Assembly: GCF_032248695.1 (NCBI RefSeq)
Contig: NZ_JAVHXC010000007.1
Location: forward strand, 1 to 64,000
DNA from: Dietzia sp032248695
GTDB lineage: Bacteria > Actinomycetota > Actinomycetes > Mycobacteriales > Mycobacteriaceae
DNA length: 64,000 nucleotides
Reading direction: 5' to 3'
The notes below the pieces were generated by a model. The model saw only the letters and a list, made by a program, of their open reading frames with translations, made no database searches and was not told the origin of the DNA. Both the position numbers and the translations under genes were made by a program. This document shows, in pieces, positions 7,661 through 16,206 of this stretch (the stretch's first letter is position 1; every line of letters starts with the position of its first letter).

Positions 7661-8239
7661 ATGCGTACCCACACCCGTGCCGCCTTCGCCGCGGCCACCG
7701 CCCTCGCGCTCGCCCTCACCACCGCCTGCGGCACCGACGAGCCCGACACCGGCGACGCGGCCGCCGAGCCCGGCGCCGGCACCACCCTGGTGACCTTCGA
7801 CGACGGCTGGGCCAAGGCCACCGACACCGAGATGTCCGGCGTCTTCGGGACCATCCGCAACCCCGGGGACGCCGACCTGCACCTCACCGGCGTCGACGGC
7901 GACCTCGGCGGCGGCACCGAGCTCCACGAGACCGTCCCCGGCGCGAGCGGCATGATGATGCAGGAACGCGAGGACGGCTTCGTCATCCCCGCCGGTGGCG
8001 AGCTCGTCCTGGAGCCCGGCGGCAACCACATCATGCTCATGGACCTCGACGAGCCCATCACCACCGGCCAGCCGATCACGCTGACCCTCGAGTTCGGCGA
8101 CGCCGAACAGGGCGTCACCGTCTCCGCCCGCGACTTCCAGGGCGGTGAGGAGGAGTACGTCGGCGGCGGCCACGGCGGCCACGGCGGCTCCGGCGGCTCC
8201 GGCCATGAGGCGGGCGGAGGCATGAATCACGATGGCTGA
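7661..8239 (+). CDS. PCu(A)C-type copper chaperone lipoprotein
   Basis: A 192-aa exported protein. The signal peptide ends in a lipobox (LTTAC, Cys23 region), so it should be anchored on the outer face of the membrane. The PCu(A)C copper site is visible as His in ELHETV, Met residues in GASGMMMQ, and a distal NHIMLMDL (His and Met). PCu(A)C proteins bind Cu(I) and pass it to cytochrome oxidase or other cuproproteins. The C-terminus carries a Gly-His-rich tail (GGGHGGHGGSGGSGHE) that could be an extra metal store. The stop overlaps the next gene by 8 bp, indicating translational coupling with the DyP peroxidase. Confidence 0.9.
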   Translation: MRTHTRAAFAAATALALALTTACGTDEPDTGDAAAEPGAGTTLVTFDDGWAKATDTEMSGVFGTIRNPGDADLHLTGVDGDLGGGTELHETVPGASGMMMQEREDGFVIPAGGELVLEPGGNHIMLMDLDEPITTGQPITLTLEFGDAEQGVTVSARDFQGGEEEYVGGGHGGHGGSGGSGHEAGGGMNHDG

Positions 8240-9503
8240 CCAGGCCCGACGCGGTCTGCCACGGCGTGGTCTGTCCCGGCGGTCGGTGCTCACCGGCGGC
8301 GTCGCGGCCGTCGTGGGTGGCGGCGTCATCGGAGGCGCCGCGGGCTACGGGGGGCGGGGGATCGTCGACGACGACGAGGGGGTCACCGACTGGAAGGCCC
8401 TCGCCGACTCGCGGATCGTGGGGGCGGCGACCGAACCGTTCCACGGCCCGCGCCAGGCCGGCATCACCACGGTGCCGCAATCGCACGCCGCCTTCGTGGC
8501 GTTCGACATCGTCCCCGGAGCGACACGCACCGAGATCCAGGGCGTCCTGCGAGCCTGGTCCCAGGACGCCGCCCGGCTCACCCGGGGCCACGGCGGGCTG
8601 GCCGACCTCGAACCCGAACTCGCCGCCGACCCCGCGCGGCTCACCGTGACCATCGGGCTCGGGCCGGGCTTCTTCGACGCCGCCGGGATGCCGGAGAAGC
8701 GCCCGTCGTGGCTCGCGCAGCTGCCGGCATTCCCGCAGATCGACCAGCTCGAGGACCGCTGGTCGGAGGGCGACCTGCTCCTGCAGATCTGCGCTGACGA
8801 CCCGCTGATCGTCTCGCACGCCGCCCGGATCCTCGCCTCCGGAGTGAGGGGGGTCGCCCGGCAGAGGTGGGCGCAACGCGGCTTCCGCAAGGCCGTCGGG
8901 ACCGACCCCAGCGGCCAGACGCAACGGAATCTGTTCGGACAGATCGACGGCACGGAGAACCCGCGGCCGGACGACATCGACTTCGACCAGATCCTGTTCT
9001 CCGACGGCAGCGACCAACGCTGGATGCGGGGCGGATCCTCGCTCGTGCTCCGGCGCATCCGCATGACGATGGACACCTGGGAGGAGATCGACCGCACGTC
9101 CCGCGAACTCAGCGTGGGCCGCAGGCTCGACACCGGTGCCCCGCTGACCGGCCGGGACGAACGCGATCCGGCCGACTTCGAGGCGATCGACGACACCGGC
9201 CTGCCCGTGATACCGCCGGAATCGCACATCGCGCGGGCCCGCCAGCGGAACCGGGGGGAGGCCATGCTGCGGAGGCCGTACAACTACGACGACCCTCCGG
9301 AGGGGGGCGAGATCAGCAACTCCGGGCTGCTGTTCACCGCCTACCAGGCCGACCCGGTACGCACGTACATCCCGGTCCAACAGCGGCTCGCCGAGCAGGA
9401 CGCGCTCAACACGTGGACGATCCCCATCGGGTCCGCGGTGTTCGCACTGCCGCCCGGCGCACCCGAGGGCGGGTACGTGGGGCAGGGGTTGTTCGAGGGC
9501 TGA
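8232..9503 (+). CDS. Tat-exported Dyp-type heme peroxidase (EfeB-like)
   Basis: A 423-aa protein. A twin-arginine signal (SRRSVLTGG, Arg16-Arg17) followed by a hydrophobic stretch directs export of the folded heme enzyme. The DyP signature GxxDG is present as FGQIDGTENP, with its Asp expected to be the catalytic acid; RTYIPVQQRLAEQDALN lies in the C-terminal lobe. DyP peroxidases use H2O2 on dyes or porphyrins, and EfeB types act in iron/heme handling. ATG 8232 overlaps the end of the PCu(A)C gene. No efeU/efeO-type gene is adjacent, so the partnership here is with the copper chaperone instead. Confidence 0.9.
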   Translation: MADQARRGLPRRGLSRRSVLTGGVAAVVGGGVIGGAAGYGGRGIVDDDEGVTDWKALADSRIVGAATEPFHGPRQAGITTVPQSHAAFVAFDIVPGATRTEIQGVLRAWSQDAARLTRGHGGLADLEPELAADPARLTVTIGLGPGFFDAAGMPEKRPSWLAQLPAFPQIDQLEDRWSEGDLLLQICADDPLIVSHAARILASGVRGVARQRWAQRGFRKAVGTDPSGQTQRNLFGQIDGTENPRPDDIDFDQILFSDGSDQRWMRGGSSLVLRRIRMTMDTWEEIDRTSRELSVGRRLDTGAPLTGRDERDPADFEAIDDTGLPVIPPESHIARARQRNRGEAMLRRPYNYDDPPEGGEISNSGLLFTAYQADPVRTYIPVQQRLAEQDALNTWTIPIGSAVFALPPGAPEGGYVGQGLFEG

Positions 9504-9511
9504 CGCCGAGA

Positions 9512-9547
9512 GGGGCGCCGTCGCCGGTGAGTCGGCGACGGCGCCCC
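9512..9547. terminator. Hairpin terminator after the DyP gene
   Basis: A perfect 15-bp GC-rich stem (GGGGCGCCGTCGCCG with its complement, 6-nt loop) starts 9 bp after the stop codon. The tract after it is not T-rich. Confidence 0.7.
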
Positions 9548-9577
9548 GTCACGTCGGGCGATCGGCCCCCACGCGCC

Positions 9578-9690
9578 CGCGCCTCCCTCCACAGCCGCTC
9601 CCGGCGATGGCGTCTCGCTCGCGCCTCCCTCCGCAGCCGCTCCCGGCGATGGCGTCTCGCCCGCCCCGCGGAGCGCGCGAGACGCCATCG
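9578..9690. repeat. Extragenic 42-bp direct repeat with an inverted copy
   Basis: Two near-identical 42-bp units (9578-9619 and 9620-9661) are followed by an inverted copy of the CGATGGCGTCTCGC segment (9647-9660 paired with 9677-9690). The result is a possible 14-bp stem with a 16-nt loop. It lies in the gap between convergent genes and has no coding support. Confidence 0.8.
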
Positions 9691-9762
9691 ACAGGGGCGG
9701 CTGCAGGGTGGATTGGGAGTGGCTGCGGACTTGGCTGGAGTGGGCGGGCCGGTGCAGCCTCG

Positions 9763-10719
9763 TCAGAGCGCAGCGGCGATGGCGTCCGCCATGGCCTGCT
9801 GGCCGAGTGCGGTGGGGTGGAACGACGCGGCGTTGTTCTCCGAACCGTCGAGGAACACGACCCACCGTTCACTCGCCGGGGCGCAGCCGCTGCGGTCGGT
9901 GCTGTCGACGGGGAGTGCCGAGACATGGCCGTTGCGGCGGGCCGCCTCATCGACCGCATCGTTGATCGCCTGCGTGATCTCGCGGGCCCATTCCAGGTTC
10001 TCCGTGCCGATGAACTGTGTGAACTGGCAGCCGGCCGCATCGGTGGCGGGCATCAGCGGCAGGTACTGGGTGGCGATCACGGTCGCGCCGGGGGAGCGCT
10101 CGGCGATCTCGGCGTAGATTTCGTCGACCGCGCCGTCCTCGCCGTACACGTCAGCGATGAGACCGCTCACCGTCGATCCGAGCTCGCTCTCGCAGTCGCG
10201 GGGCGAGCCCGGCGCGCCACCGGTGATGCACCCGACGATCGAACCGAAGCCCACGTCGTTGCCGCCGATGGACAGGGTCACCAGATCGGTGTCCTCGTCG
10301 AGGGCCTCGAGCTGGGGGGCGACGCCCGGGTGCTGGGCCTCGAACATATCCGAGGTCACCGCCCCACCGCAGGTCACATCGGTGAGCTCACCGACAGCCG
10401 GGCTCTCATCGAGCTGGCCGGGGTAGTTGCTCGCGCTCCTGGCACAGGGGGCCGCCACGTCTGACTGGTCGCCGAAGGCCGCGTACGAATCGCCGAGCGC
10501 GACGTACTCGGCATAGGCGGGCTCGGCCAGCGAGCCGAGCGACCCGGCGACGCTGCCGGGGATCTCGTTCGTCGCGCCCAGGGAGCTGACGGCGATCGCG
10601 CCATCCGGCTGGGCTGTGGACTGGGCGGAGGCGACGGGCGCCGCGGCCAGCGTGACCGCGGCGGCCAGGGCGAGGGACGTGGTGAGGGGGCCGCGACGGC
10701 GGCGATGAGGAGTCGACAT
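9763..10719 (-). CDS. Secreted SGNH-family esterase/lipase (copy 1)
   Basis: A 318-aa exported hydrolase. Signal peptide 1-33 ends APVASAQ. A short linker rich in Gly-Ser (IPGSVAGSLGSLAEP) precedes block I GDSYAA with nucleophile Ser78. Block III is GGNDVGF, whose Gly and Asn form the oxyanion hole, and block V is FHPTALGQQ with the catalytic His. There is no Asp three residues before the His, as in SEST-like enzymes that work with a Ser-His pair. Several Cys residues suggest disulfides. The gene is a paralogue of the one at 11374-12468, with a universal stress protein gene between them. Confidence 0.88.
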   Translation of the reverse strand: MSTPHRRRRGPLTTSLALAAAVTLAAAPVASAQSTAQPDGAIAVSSLGATNEIPGSVAGSLGSLAEPAYAEYVALGDSYAAFGDQSDVAAPCARSASNYPGQLDESPAVGELTDVTCGGAVTSDMFEAQHPGVAPQLEALDEDTDLVTLSIGGNDVGFGSIVGCITGGAPGSPRDCESELGSTVSGLIADVYGEDGAVDEIYAEIAERSPGATVIATQYLPLMPATDAAGCQFTQFIGTENLEWAREITQAINDAVDEAARRNGHVSALPVDSTDRSGCAPASERWVVFLDGSENNAASFHPTALGQQAMADAIAAAL

Positions 10720-10750
10720 CTGCTCAGTGTCTCCTCATCGGCGCCGGTGA

Positions 10751-10767
10751 GTGGGCGATTCGCCCAC
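10751..10767 (-). terminator. Small hairpin after the universal stress protein gene
   Basis: GTGGGCG and CGCCCAC form a 7-bp stem with a 3-nt loop, 26 bp downstream of the leftward usp stop. It is short, so it may be only a weak terminator. Confidence 0.4.
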
Positions 10768-10793
10768 GTCCGCCCGAGAATCGGCGGGCGGCG

Positions 10794-11222
10794 TCAGACG
10801 GTGTGGGCGACGTAGACGTCGCAGTTGGCGTGCGCGGTGACGTCGCGGGCGACGCTGCCGAGGACCCGGGTCAGGCCCTGCGCGCGCTTGTTGCCGACGA
10901 TGATGAGATCCGCTCGCAGGAAATCCGCCAAGCGGACCAGCGCCTCGCCCGGCTTGCCCTCCTCGGCGTCGGCCTTCATCCGGGCGGAGGGGAACTCGGC
11001 GCGCAGCCGGTTGACCACGGACCCGGCGACGGAGCGGGCGTCGTCCTCGGTCGAGAGGACGAAGGTCTCCCCGCCGAGCGTGACCGTCTCCCGCTCGAAC
11101 TTGCCGAACGCGGTCATGACGGTGAGTTCGGCGCCGAGCGCACTCGCCAGCTCGGCTGCGCGATGGGCGGCCGCGAACGCGGTGTCGCTCGAGTCGACCC
11201 CGACTACAATCTGCTTGATCAT
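10794..11222 (-). CDS. Universal stress protein (UspA family)
   Basis: A 142-aa single-domain protein. It begins with the characteristic KQIVVGVDSSDTAFAAAHRAAELA. The ATP-binding pattern G-x2-G-x9-G(S/T) is seen near the C-terminus in IVGNKRAQGLTRVLGSVARDV, so it is likely an ATP-binding Usp. The role is in stress survival; the partner is not indicated. It stands alone between two SGNH esterase genes in the same orientation, separated by 74 and 151 bp, so it is probably a separate transcription unit. ATG 11222 is the only good start. Confidence 0.9.
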   Translation of the reverse strand: MIKQIVVGVDSSDTAFAAAHRAAELASALGAELTVMTAFGKFERETVTLGGETFVLSTEDDARSVAGSVVNRLRAEFPSARMKADAEEGKPGEALVRLADFLRADLIIVGNKRAQGLTRVLGSVARDVTAHANCDVYVAHTV

Positions 11223-11266
11223 CTACAGGACCTTCTCGGTGTGGTTGGCGCTCGCGGGCGGCACTC

Positions 11267-11272
11267 TCTATA
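11267..11272 (-). promoter_or_regulatory. Candidate -10 element for the usp gene
   Basis: On the leftward strand TATAGA lies 45-50 bp upstream of the usp ATG, in an AT-richer patch that also contains a second TATAG about 20 bp further up. No convincing -35 is present at 17 bp. Confidence 0.3.
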
Positions 11273-11373
11273 CAGTTCGACCCGGACGCTATACGTCAGA
11301 GTTCGCCTCATGCGAGCGCAGACCGCCGAGATCAGCCCCGTTCGGGGCTGGCGGAGCGTCAGGCGTCGCCGCG

Positions 11374-12468
11374 TCAGTCGTCGCCGAGGGCGGCCAGCAC
11401 CCGATCCGCGACGTGGGCGTGCCCGGCCGTCGTCGGGTGCACCGGAACGACGCCGGTCTCCAGCCCGGTGAAGTCGACCCAGCGGCGCTCGGGCGCCTCA
11501 CACATGGAGTGGCCCGGCTCGTCCGGGATGACCACCGCGACATCGTTGCGCTCGGCGGCGTCGCGCACCACGCGGTTGATGCCGTCCTGGAAGCCACGGA
11601 CCTTGGCGCGCTCCTCGGCGCTGATCCCCATGAACGGCGCGCACGACGGGGACTGCCGGATGATCGCGTCGTCCTCGGGGACGGCCGCCAAGTACCCGAC
11701 GGTCACGACGCGGGCGTCCGGCGCGCGCCGGGCGATCTCCGCGTAGACCCCGTCCAGGCGCTGGTCGAGCCGCTCCAGGGCCTCGGCGGCCTGGCGGTCG
11801 ATGACATCCGAGCAGCCGGTCGTGGGATCGAAACCCCGCGACAGGTTCCCGGTGGCGCCGTCGACGAGCGGCAACAGTTCGGGCGCGGTGTTGGGTCGCA
11901 CCGCACACGCCACGATCACGGCCGCGAAGCCCACATCGTTACCGCCGATGGTCACCGACACCAGGTCCGTGTCGGCGTCCAGGGCGTCGAACTGGGGCGG
12001 GGCGCCCGTCCGGCCGACCGCGCTGAAGTCGTCCACCACGGCACCGCCGCAGGTCGCGTTGACGAACGTGCCCACGCCGAGCTCGCGGGCCACCACGGTC
12101 GGGTACGCGTCGGAGGTGCGCACACACGCCACCGGACCCGCGCCCCACGCGCCCGGCGCGATCCGGCCGACGGCGGCGTAGGAGTCGCCGAGCGCCACGT
12201 ACTTCGACGGGCCGGTGCCGGGGCCGGCGAGAACCGACGGGCCCATCCCGGTCCCGGTGACCTGCCCGGCGATGTTCGCGCCGAGGGTCTGCACCGAACC
12301 CCCGGCCACCTCGAGCGGCCCCGTCTCCGGGGTGATCGGCGCCGGGATCGCGGGAGCGGGCACGGCACCCGCGGGGGCGGCCAGCACGGGGGACAGCAGG
12401 ACGGCGGCGGCCGCGGCGGCACCGGACATCAGTCGGCGCGCGGAGCGGCGGGGAAGGGACGTGTGCAT
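11374..12468 (-). CDS. Secreted SGNH-family esterase/lipase (copy 2)
   Basis: A 364-aa exported hydrolase. The signal peptide covers about 1-35 (PVLAAPAGA), followed by a Pro/Ala-rich stretch. Block I is VALGDSYAAVGR with nucleophile Ser96, block III is GGNDVGF, and block V is VHPTTAGHAHVADRVL with the catalytic His. Cys residues at matching places to copy 1 (for example SPSCAPF, SMCEAPERRWV) suggest the same disulfide-stabilised fold. It differs from copy 1 by a longer N-terminal linker. The start is ATG 12468. A lipid-ester or envelope substrate is plausible; none is demonstrated. Confidence 0.88.
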   Translation of the reverse strand: MHTSLPRRSARRLMSGAAAAAAVLLSPVLAAPAGAVPAPAIPAPITPETGPLEVAGGSVQTLGANIAGQVTGTGMGPSVLAGPGTGPSKYVALGDSYAAVGRIAPGAWGAGPVACVRTSDAYPTVVARELGVGTFVNATCGGAVVDDFSAVGRTGAPPQFDALDADTDLVSVTIGGNDVGFAAVIVACAVRPNTAPELLPLVDGATGNLSRGFDPTTGCSDVIDRQAAEALERLDQRLDGVYAEIARRAPDARVVTVGYLAAVPEDDAIIRQSPSCAPFMGISAEERAKVRGFQDGINRVVRDAAERNDVAVVIPDEPGHSMCEAPERRWVDFTGLETGVVPVHPTTAGHAHVADRVLAALGDD

Positions 12469-12502
12469 GCGTTCAGCGTCTCATGAACACGTGTCTAGAT
12501 GG

Positions 12503-12552
12503 GCGCCCTCCCGGGCGCGCCACGAGGGGTCTCGCGGGGCCGGGGAGGGCGC
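12503..12552 (-). terminator. Hairpin downstream of fabH
   Basis: A 10-bp stem (GCGCCCTCCC with GGGAGGGCGC) with a GC-rich 30-nt loop that can fold further lies 20 bp after the leftward fabH stop and before the SGNH copy 2 start. Confidence 0.5.
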
Positions 12553-12572
12553 GGGTCGAGCGGGGGAACGCG

Positions 12573-13634
12573 TCAGCTGGCGGGCGGGGCCGCGGGCAGA
12601 CGGACCACCTGGCCGGCGTAGGACAGGCCCGCGCCGAAGCCGATGCACAGGGCGATGTCGCCCTCCTTGGCCTGGCCCTCGCGCAGCATGGTCTCCATCG
12701 CCAGCGGGATCGAGGCGGCCGAGGTGTTGCCGGTCTGCTCGATGTCGTTGGCGATCGCCACCGTGTCCGGCAGGCCGAGGTGCTTGGCCATCGCGGAGTT
12801 GATGCGGCCGTTGGCCTGGTGGGGGATGAAAGCCTGGATCTGGTCGGCCGTCACGCCGGCGGACTCCAGCGTCTCCGCGCACACCTTGGACACCTGCACG
12901 GCGGCCCAACGGAACACCTTGGAGCCGTCCATGGTGAGGAACGGCTGGACGACGGCCTCCTCGCCGAGGCCCCGCCCGTCGACCTCGTCGACGTACTGCT
13001 TGAAGTCCTTGGTCTGGCGGATGGCCTCGCCCTTCTCGCCGTCCGAACCCCACACGACCGGGCTGATGTCGTTGGTCTCCGACGGGCCCACCACCACGGC
13101 GCCGGCGCCGTCGCCGAAGATGAACGCGGTGTTGCGGTCCGTGTAGTCCAGTCCGTCGCTGAGCTTCTCCACGCCCACCACCACCACGTAGCGGGCGCCG
13201 CCGCCTCGGATCATGTTGGTGGCCACGGCGAGGCCGTAGCCGAAGCCCGCGCACCCGGCGGTGAGGTCGAACGCCGCGATGCCGTTGCGGCCGAGGGCGG
13301 TGGCGACCTGCGGGGCCGCGTGCGGGACCTGGGTCCAGTTGGTGGACGTGCACACGATGAGCGCGTCGATCAGTTCCACGTCGATGCCGGCCGAGGCCAC
13401 GGCGGCGCGGGCCGCCTCGATCGACATGGACACGATGCCCTCGTCCGGGCCGGCCACGCGGCGGTTGAGGATGCCGGAGCGCTCGTAGATCCACTCCGAG
13501 GTGGAGTCGATCTTCTCGCAGATCTCCTCGTTGCTCACGATCCGACTGGGGCGGTACGCCCCGATCCCGAGGAGGGTCGTGCCGGTGGCGCCCTCGCCGG
13601 TCGCGATGGTCACGGTCTCGTTGGAATCCGCCAT
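12573..13634 (-). CDS. fabH: Beta-ketoacyl-ACP synthase III
   Basis: A 353-aa cytoplasmic condensing enzyme. The catalytic triad is visible: Cys128 in DLTAGCAGFGYGL, His272 in IPHQANGRI and Asn303 in TGNTSAASIP. FabH joins an acyl-CoA primer to malonyl-ACP to start, or in mycolate producers to link FAS-I and FAS-II, elongation. Here no FAS-II genes adjoin, so the primer preference is open. A Gly-rich phosphate-binding-type segment FIFGDGAGAVVVG is also present. ATG 13634 is preceded by GAGGAGCGAG. The gene appears monocistronic, ending before a hairpin. Confidence 0.92.
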   Translation of the reverse strand: MADSNETVTIATGEGATGTTLLGIGAYRPSRIVSNEEICEKIDSTSEWIYERSGILNRRVAGPDEGIVSMSIEAARAAVASAGIDVELIDALIVCTSTNWTQVPHAAPQVATALGRNGIAAFDLTAGCAGFGYGLAVATNMIRGGGARYVVVVGVEKLSDGLDYTDRNTAFIFGDGAGAVVVGPSETNDISPVVWGSDGEKGEAIRQTKDFKQYVDEVDGRGLGEEAVVQPFLTMDGSKVFRWAAVQVSKVCAETLESAGVTADQIQAFIPHQANGRINSAMAKHLGLPDTVAIANDIEQTGNTSAASIPLAMETMLREGQAKEGDIALCIGFGAGLSYAGQVVRLPAAPPAS

Positions 13635-13837
13635 TGGCGATCTCGCTCCTCGTCGGTGGACGGCGCCTCGACGGCGCGCGTGTCATAACTCCCCGCCACC
13701 CTACTGCGGTCACAGGGAAGATCGCCCTACCGTACCGCCGCGTTTCCACCACCACCCCCGGCAGCCCCCGGAGTGCCGCCCATGGGCGTAACCGCAGGTC
13801 CGGCGCCCGCTAATGCGCCCGCCGGTGCCCCCGCAGG

Positions 13838-14803
13838 TCAGTCCGCGAGCAGCCCGTCGAGCCAGGAGCGCCAGCGCGGGGCGTCCCACGTGGGCGTGAC
13901 ATCGACCGCCGCGGCACCCAGCGGGCGGCCGTCCCCGCCGGGCGCGTCGACGTACTCGTACACCCGCAACGCCAGCGCCGCACGGCCCGCCGCGTCCTCG
14001 TGCGTCTCCCCGGCCGGGAAGGCGAACAACTCGAGCATCCCGTCCACCGGCGCCGACAGGATGAGCGTGCGCGACGCCTCCGACTCGGTCACCACGATGC
14101 CGCCGACCTCGCCCGAGCGCGCGACGACGCCGCTGTTGCCCGAACCGCCCCCCGGGCCCCCGGCCGGGTTGTGGCCGGCACCCGCCGCGGGCGCGATGAG
14201 CCGCGACGTCACCCGGGCCCACAGCTCGGGCACCGTCTGCCGCACGGGATCGGTGGCCGCGTCCACGGTCACCACCCCGTCGGCCGGGCGATGGGTCAGC
14301 CGGTGGGCCAGCACCGTCAGCGCCTGCGCCCACCCGTCGACACTGCCCGACACCGACTGTTCCGCCAGATCCCCGACGGAGGCGAACCCCGACCGCAGGG
14401 TGAGCAGGCTGCCGCCCTCGTCGTCGTCGACCACCTCACACGACGTCTCCCACGGCGGCACGGGCACGCCCTCGCCCATCCAGTCCCGCTCCACGTACGC
14501 GAACCGGCCCGGCGCGCCCGCGGCGGGCGGCGTGTACTCGGTGATCTCCCCGACGGTCGCGGTGAGCATCGCCTCGGCCGCCGCCTCCGGCCCGGTCGTG
14601 GGGTCCGGCGCGCCCGGGTCGGCGAACTGGACGATCCGCCCGCCCACCCGCGGTTCCATCGCGCACGAGACGAACCACGACGCGATGCCCTCCGCGGTGG
14701 CCACGGCGTCCCACACGACCTCCGGCGCCACCGGCAGCGGCACGCCGCACACGACCCGGGTGCTGCCGTCGTCCGTCCGGACCTCCGCCGTCACGTCGTA
14801 CAT
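13838..14803 (-). CDS. Two-part SRPBCC-like protein of unknown function
   Basis: A 321-aa cytoplasmic protein. Residues 1-160 have an AHSA1/SRPBCC pattern: GVPLPVAPEVVWDAVATAEGIASWF followed by VGGRIVQFADPG and a conserved-looking SCEVVDDDEGGSLLTLRSGF. The C-terminal part (about 200-321) is a beta-rich domain with SEASRTLILSAPVDGMLELFAF and ends RWRSWLDGLLAD; it could be a second, diverged SRPBCC domain. Start: ATG 14803 has a GGGAG upstream; a longer GTG form from 14839 is possible. It is divergent from the MFS gene. Function unknown. Confidence 0.65.
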   Translation of the reverse strand: MYDVTAEVRTDDGSTRVVCGVPLPVAPEVVWDAVATAEGIASWFVSCAMEPRVGGRIVQFADPGAPDPTTGPEAAAEAMLTATVGEITEYTPPAAGAPGRFAYVERDWMGEGVPVPPWETSCEVVDDDEGGSLLTLRSGFASVGDLAEQSVSGSVDGWAQALTVLAHRLTHRPADGVVTVDAATDPVRQTVPELWARVTSRLIAPAAGAGHNPAGGPGGGSGNSGVVARSGEVGGIVVTESEASRTLILSAPVDGMLELFAFPAGETHEDAAGRAALALRVYEYVDAPGGDGRPLGAAAVDVTPTWDAPRWRSWLDGLLAD

Positions 14804-14877
14804 GTTGCGCTCCCGCCCGTCGGTCGACTCCACGCGCACAACGCTACCGCCGGCCCCCGCGCCGTACCCTGGCGGGC

Positions 14878-16206
14878 GTGACCTCGACGAGCGCGCCCCA
14901 CGACGCGGATCGTGCCCGCGGCGTCCGGGGGCCGATCGCCGCGACCGCCCTGCTCTTCGCGGCGAACGGAGCCGTCTTCGGCGCGATCGTGCCCCGCCTG
15001 CCCGACCTCAAGGACGCGCTCGACCTGGGCGCCGGCGGGTTCGGTCTGGCGATGGCCTGCTACCCGGCCGGCGCGCTGGTCGGGGGACTGCTCACACCCG
15101 TCCTCATGCGGCGCCGCTCCGACGGGGCCGTGGCCGTGGCGATGATGATCGCCGCGTCCGTGGTGGCGGCGCTGGTCGGCTTCTCGCCGGTCGTGGCCGT
15201 GTTCGCCGCGCTGCTGCTGGTGTTCGGCGTGTGCGACGCGATCACCGACGTGTCCATGAACGCGCACGGCATCCGCGTGCAGCTGCGTCACGGCCGGTCG
15301 CTGATCAACCGCTTCCACGCCCTGTGGTCGCTGGGGGCGGTGCTCGGCGCGGCGGGCGGGTCGGTGGCCGCCGGGGCGGGGGCGTCGGTGCGGGCCCAGA
15401 TGATCGGTGCGGCGGTGGTGTGCGCGCTGGCGGCGCTGGCCGCGTACCCCGTGCGGCTGGGGCCCGCCGCCGCCGAGGACGAGCGGGGCCGCGACCTCGA
15501 CGCCGTGCCGGCCGAGCCCGCCCGCGCGCGCGACCCACACGCCAAGGCCGGGCGCCGCTTCCCCGGGGGCCGCGCGCTGCTCCTGGTGATCGCGCTCGGA
15601 CTGTTCGCGTGCTGCGCCGAGCTCGTCGAGGACTTCGCCCAGACCTGGTCGGCGCTCTACCTGCGCGAGACCACCATCGCGGGCGCCGGGCTCGCCGGGC
15701 TCGGCTTCATCGCCGTGCAGGGCGCGCAGCTGGCCGGGCGCGTGACCGGTGACGCCCTGGTCGAGCGGTTCGGCGCCGCGCGGCTGGGTCGAGCGGGAGG
15801 CCTGTGCGTGCTGGTGGGCGCGGGCGCGGCGTTCGTCGCGTCGTTCACGCTCGACGGGCCGGCCCTGCTGGTGGTCCTGCTCGCCGGGTTCGTCCTGGCC
15901 GGGTGGGGGATCGCCACCGTCATCCCCGGCGCGATGGTCGGCGCCGACTCCATCCCGGGCCTCGCGCCGGGTGCGGGCCTGGCGGTGCTGAACTGGGTGA
16001 TGCGGCTGGGCTTCCTCGCCTCGCCGCCGCTGGTGGGGCTCATCGCCGAGGTCGCGGGGCTGCGCTGGACCGTGACGCCGATGATCGTGGGCGGCGTCCT
16101 CATCGCCGCCCTGGCCGGGCCCCTGCTGGGCCGCGCCGACCGCACTCCCGCCGGCCACACATCCGCCGACCGCGCCCCCGCGCGCGAGAAGGAGACCACG
16201 CCGTGA
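14878..16206 (+). CDS. MFS transporter
   Basis: A 442-aa integral membrane protein with about twelve hydrophobic segments. The first pair begins GPIAATALLFAANGAVFGAIVPRLPDLKDALDLG; the motif-A region is represented by loop residues LMRRRSDGAVAVAMM; a central hydrophilic loop (about 195-225) separates the halves. The arrangement, with the NGAVFGAIVPRLPDLK opening, recalls YbjJ/FucP-like predicted sugar or drug transporters. The start is GTG 14878. The last four bases (GTGA) overlap the start of the kinase-like gene, so the two are translationally coupled and may share a sugar-related substrate. The direction of transport is not shown. Confidence 0.85.
   Translation: MTSTSAPHDADRARGVRGPIAATALLFAANGAVFGAIVPRLPDLKDALDLGAGGFGLAMACYPAGALVGGLLTPVLMRRRSDGAVAVAMMIAASVVAALVGFSPVVAVFAALLLVFGVCDAITDVSMNAHGIRVQLRHGRSLINRFHALWSLGAVLGAAGGSVAAGAGASVRAQMIGAAVVCALAALAAYPVRLGPAAAEDERGRDLDAVPAEPARARDPHAKAGRRFPGGRALLLVIALGLFACCAELVEDFAQTWSALYLRETTIAGAGLAGLGFIAVQGAQLAGRVTGDALVERFGAARLGRAGGLCVLVGAGAAFVASFTLDGPALLVVLLAGFVLAGWGIATVIPGAMVGADSIPGLAPGAGLAVLNWVMRLGFLASPPLVGLIAEVAGLRWTVTPMIVGGVLIAALAGPLLGRADRTPAGHTSADRAPAREKETTP

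Noticed and set aside
8867..10117. Forward frame overlapping the DyP gene and SGNH gene
   Set aside because: The frame is Arg/Pro-rich, spans a terminator and the repeat region, and lacks a start context.
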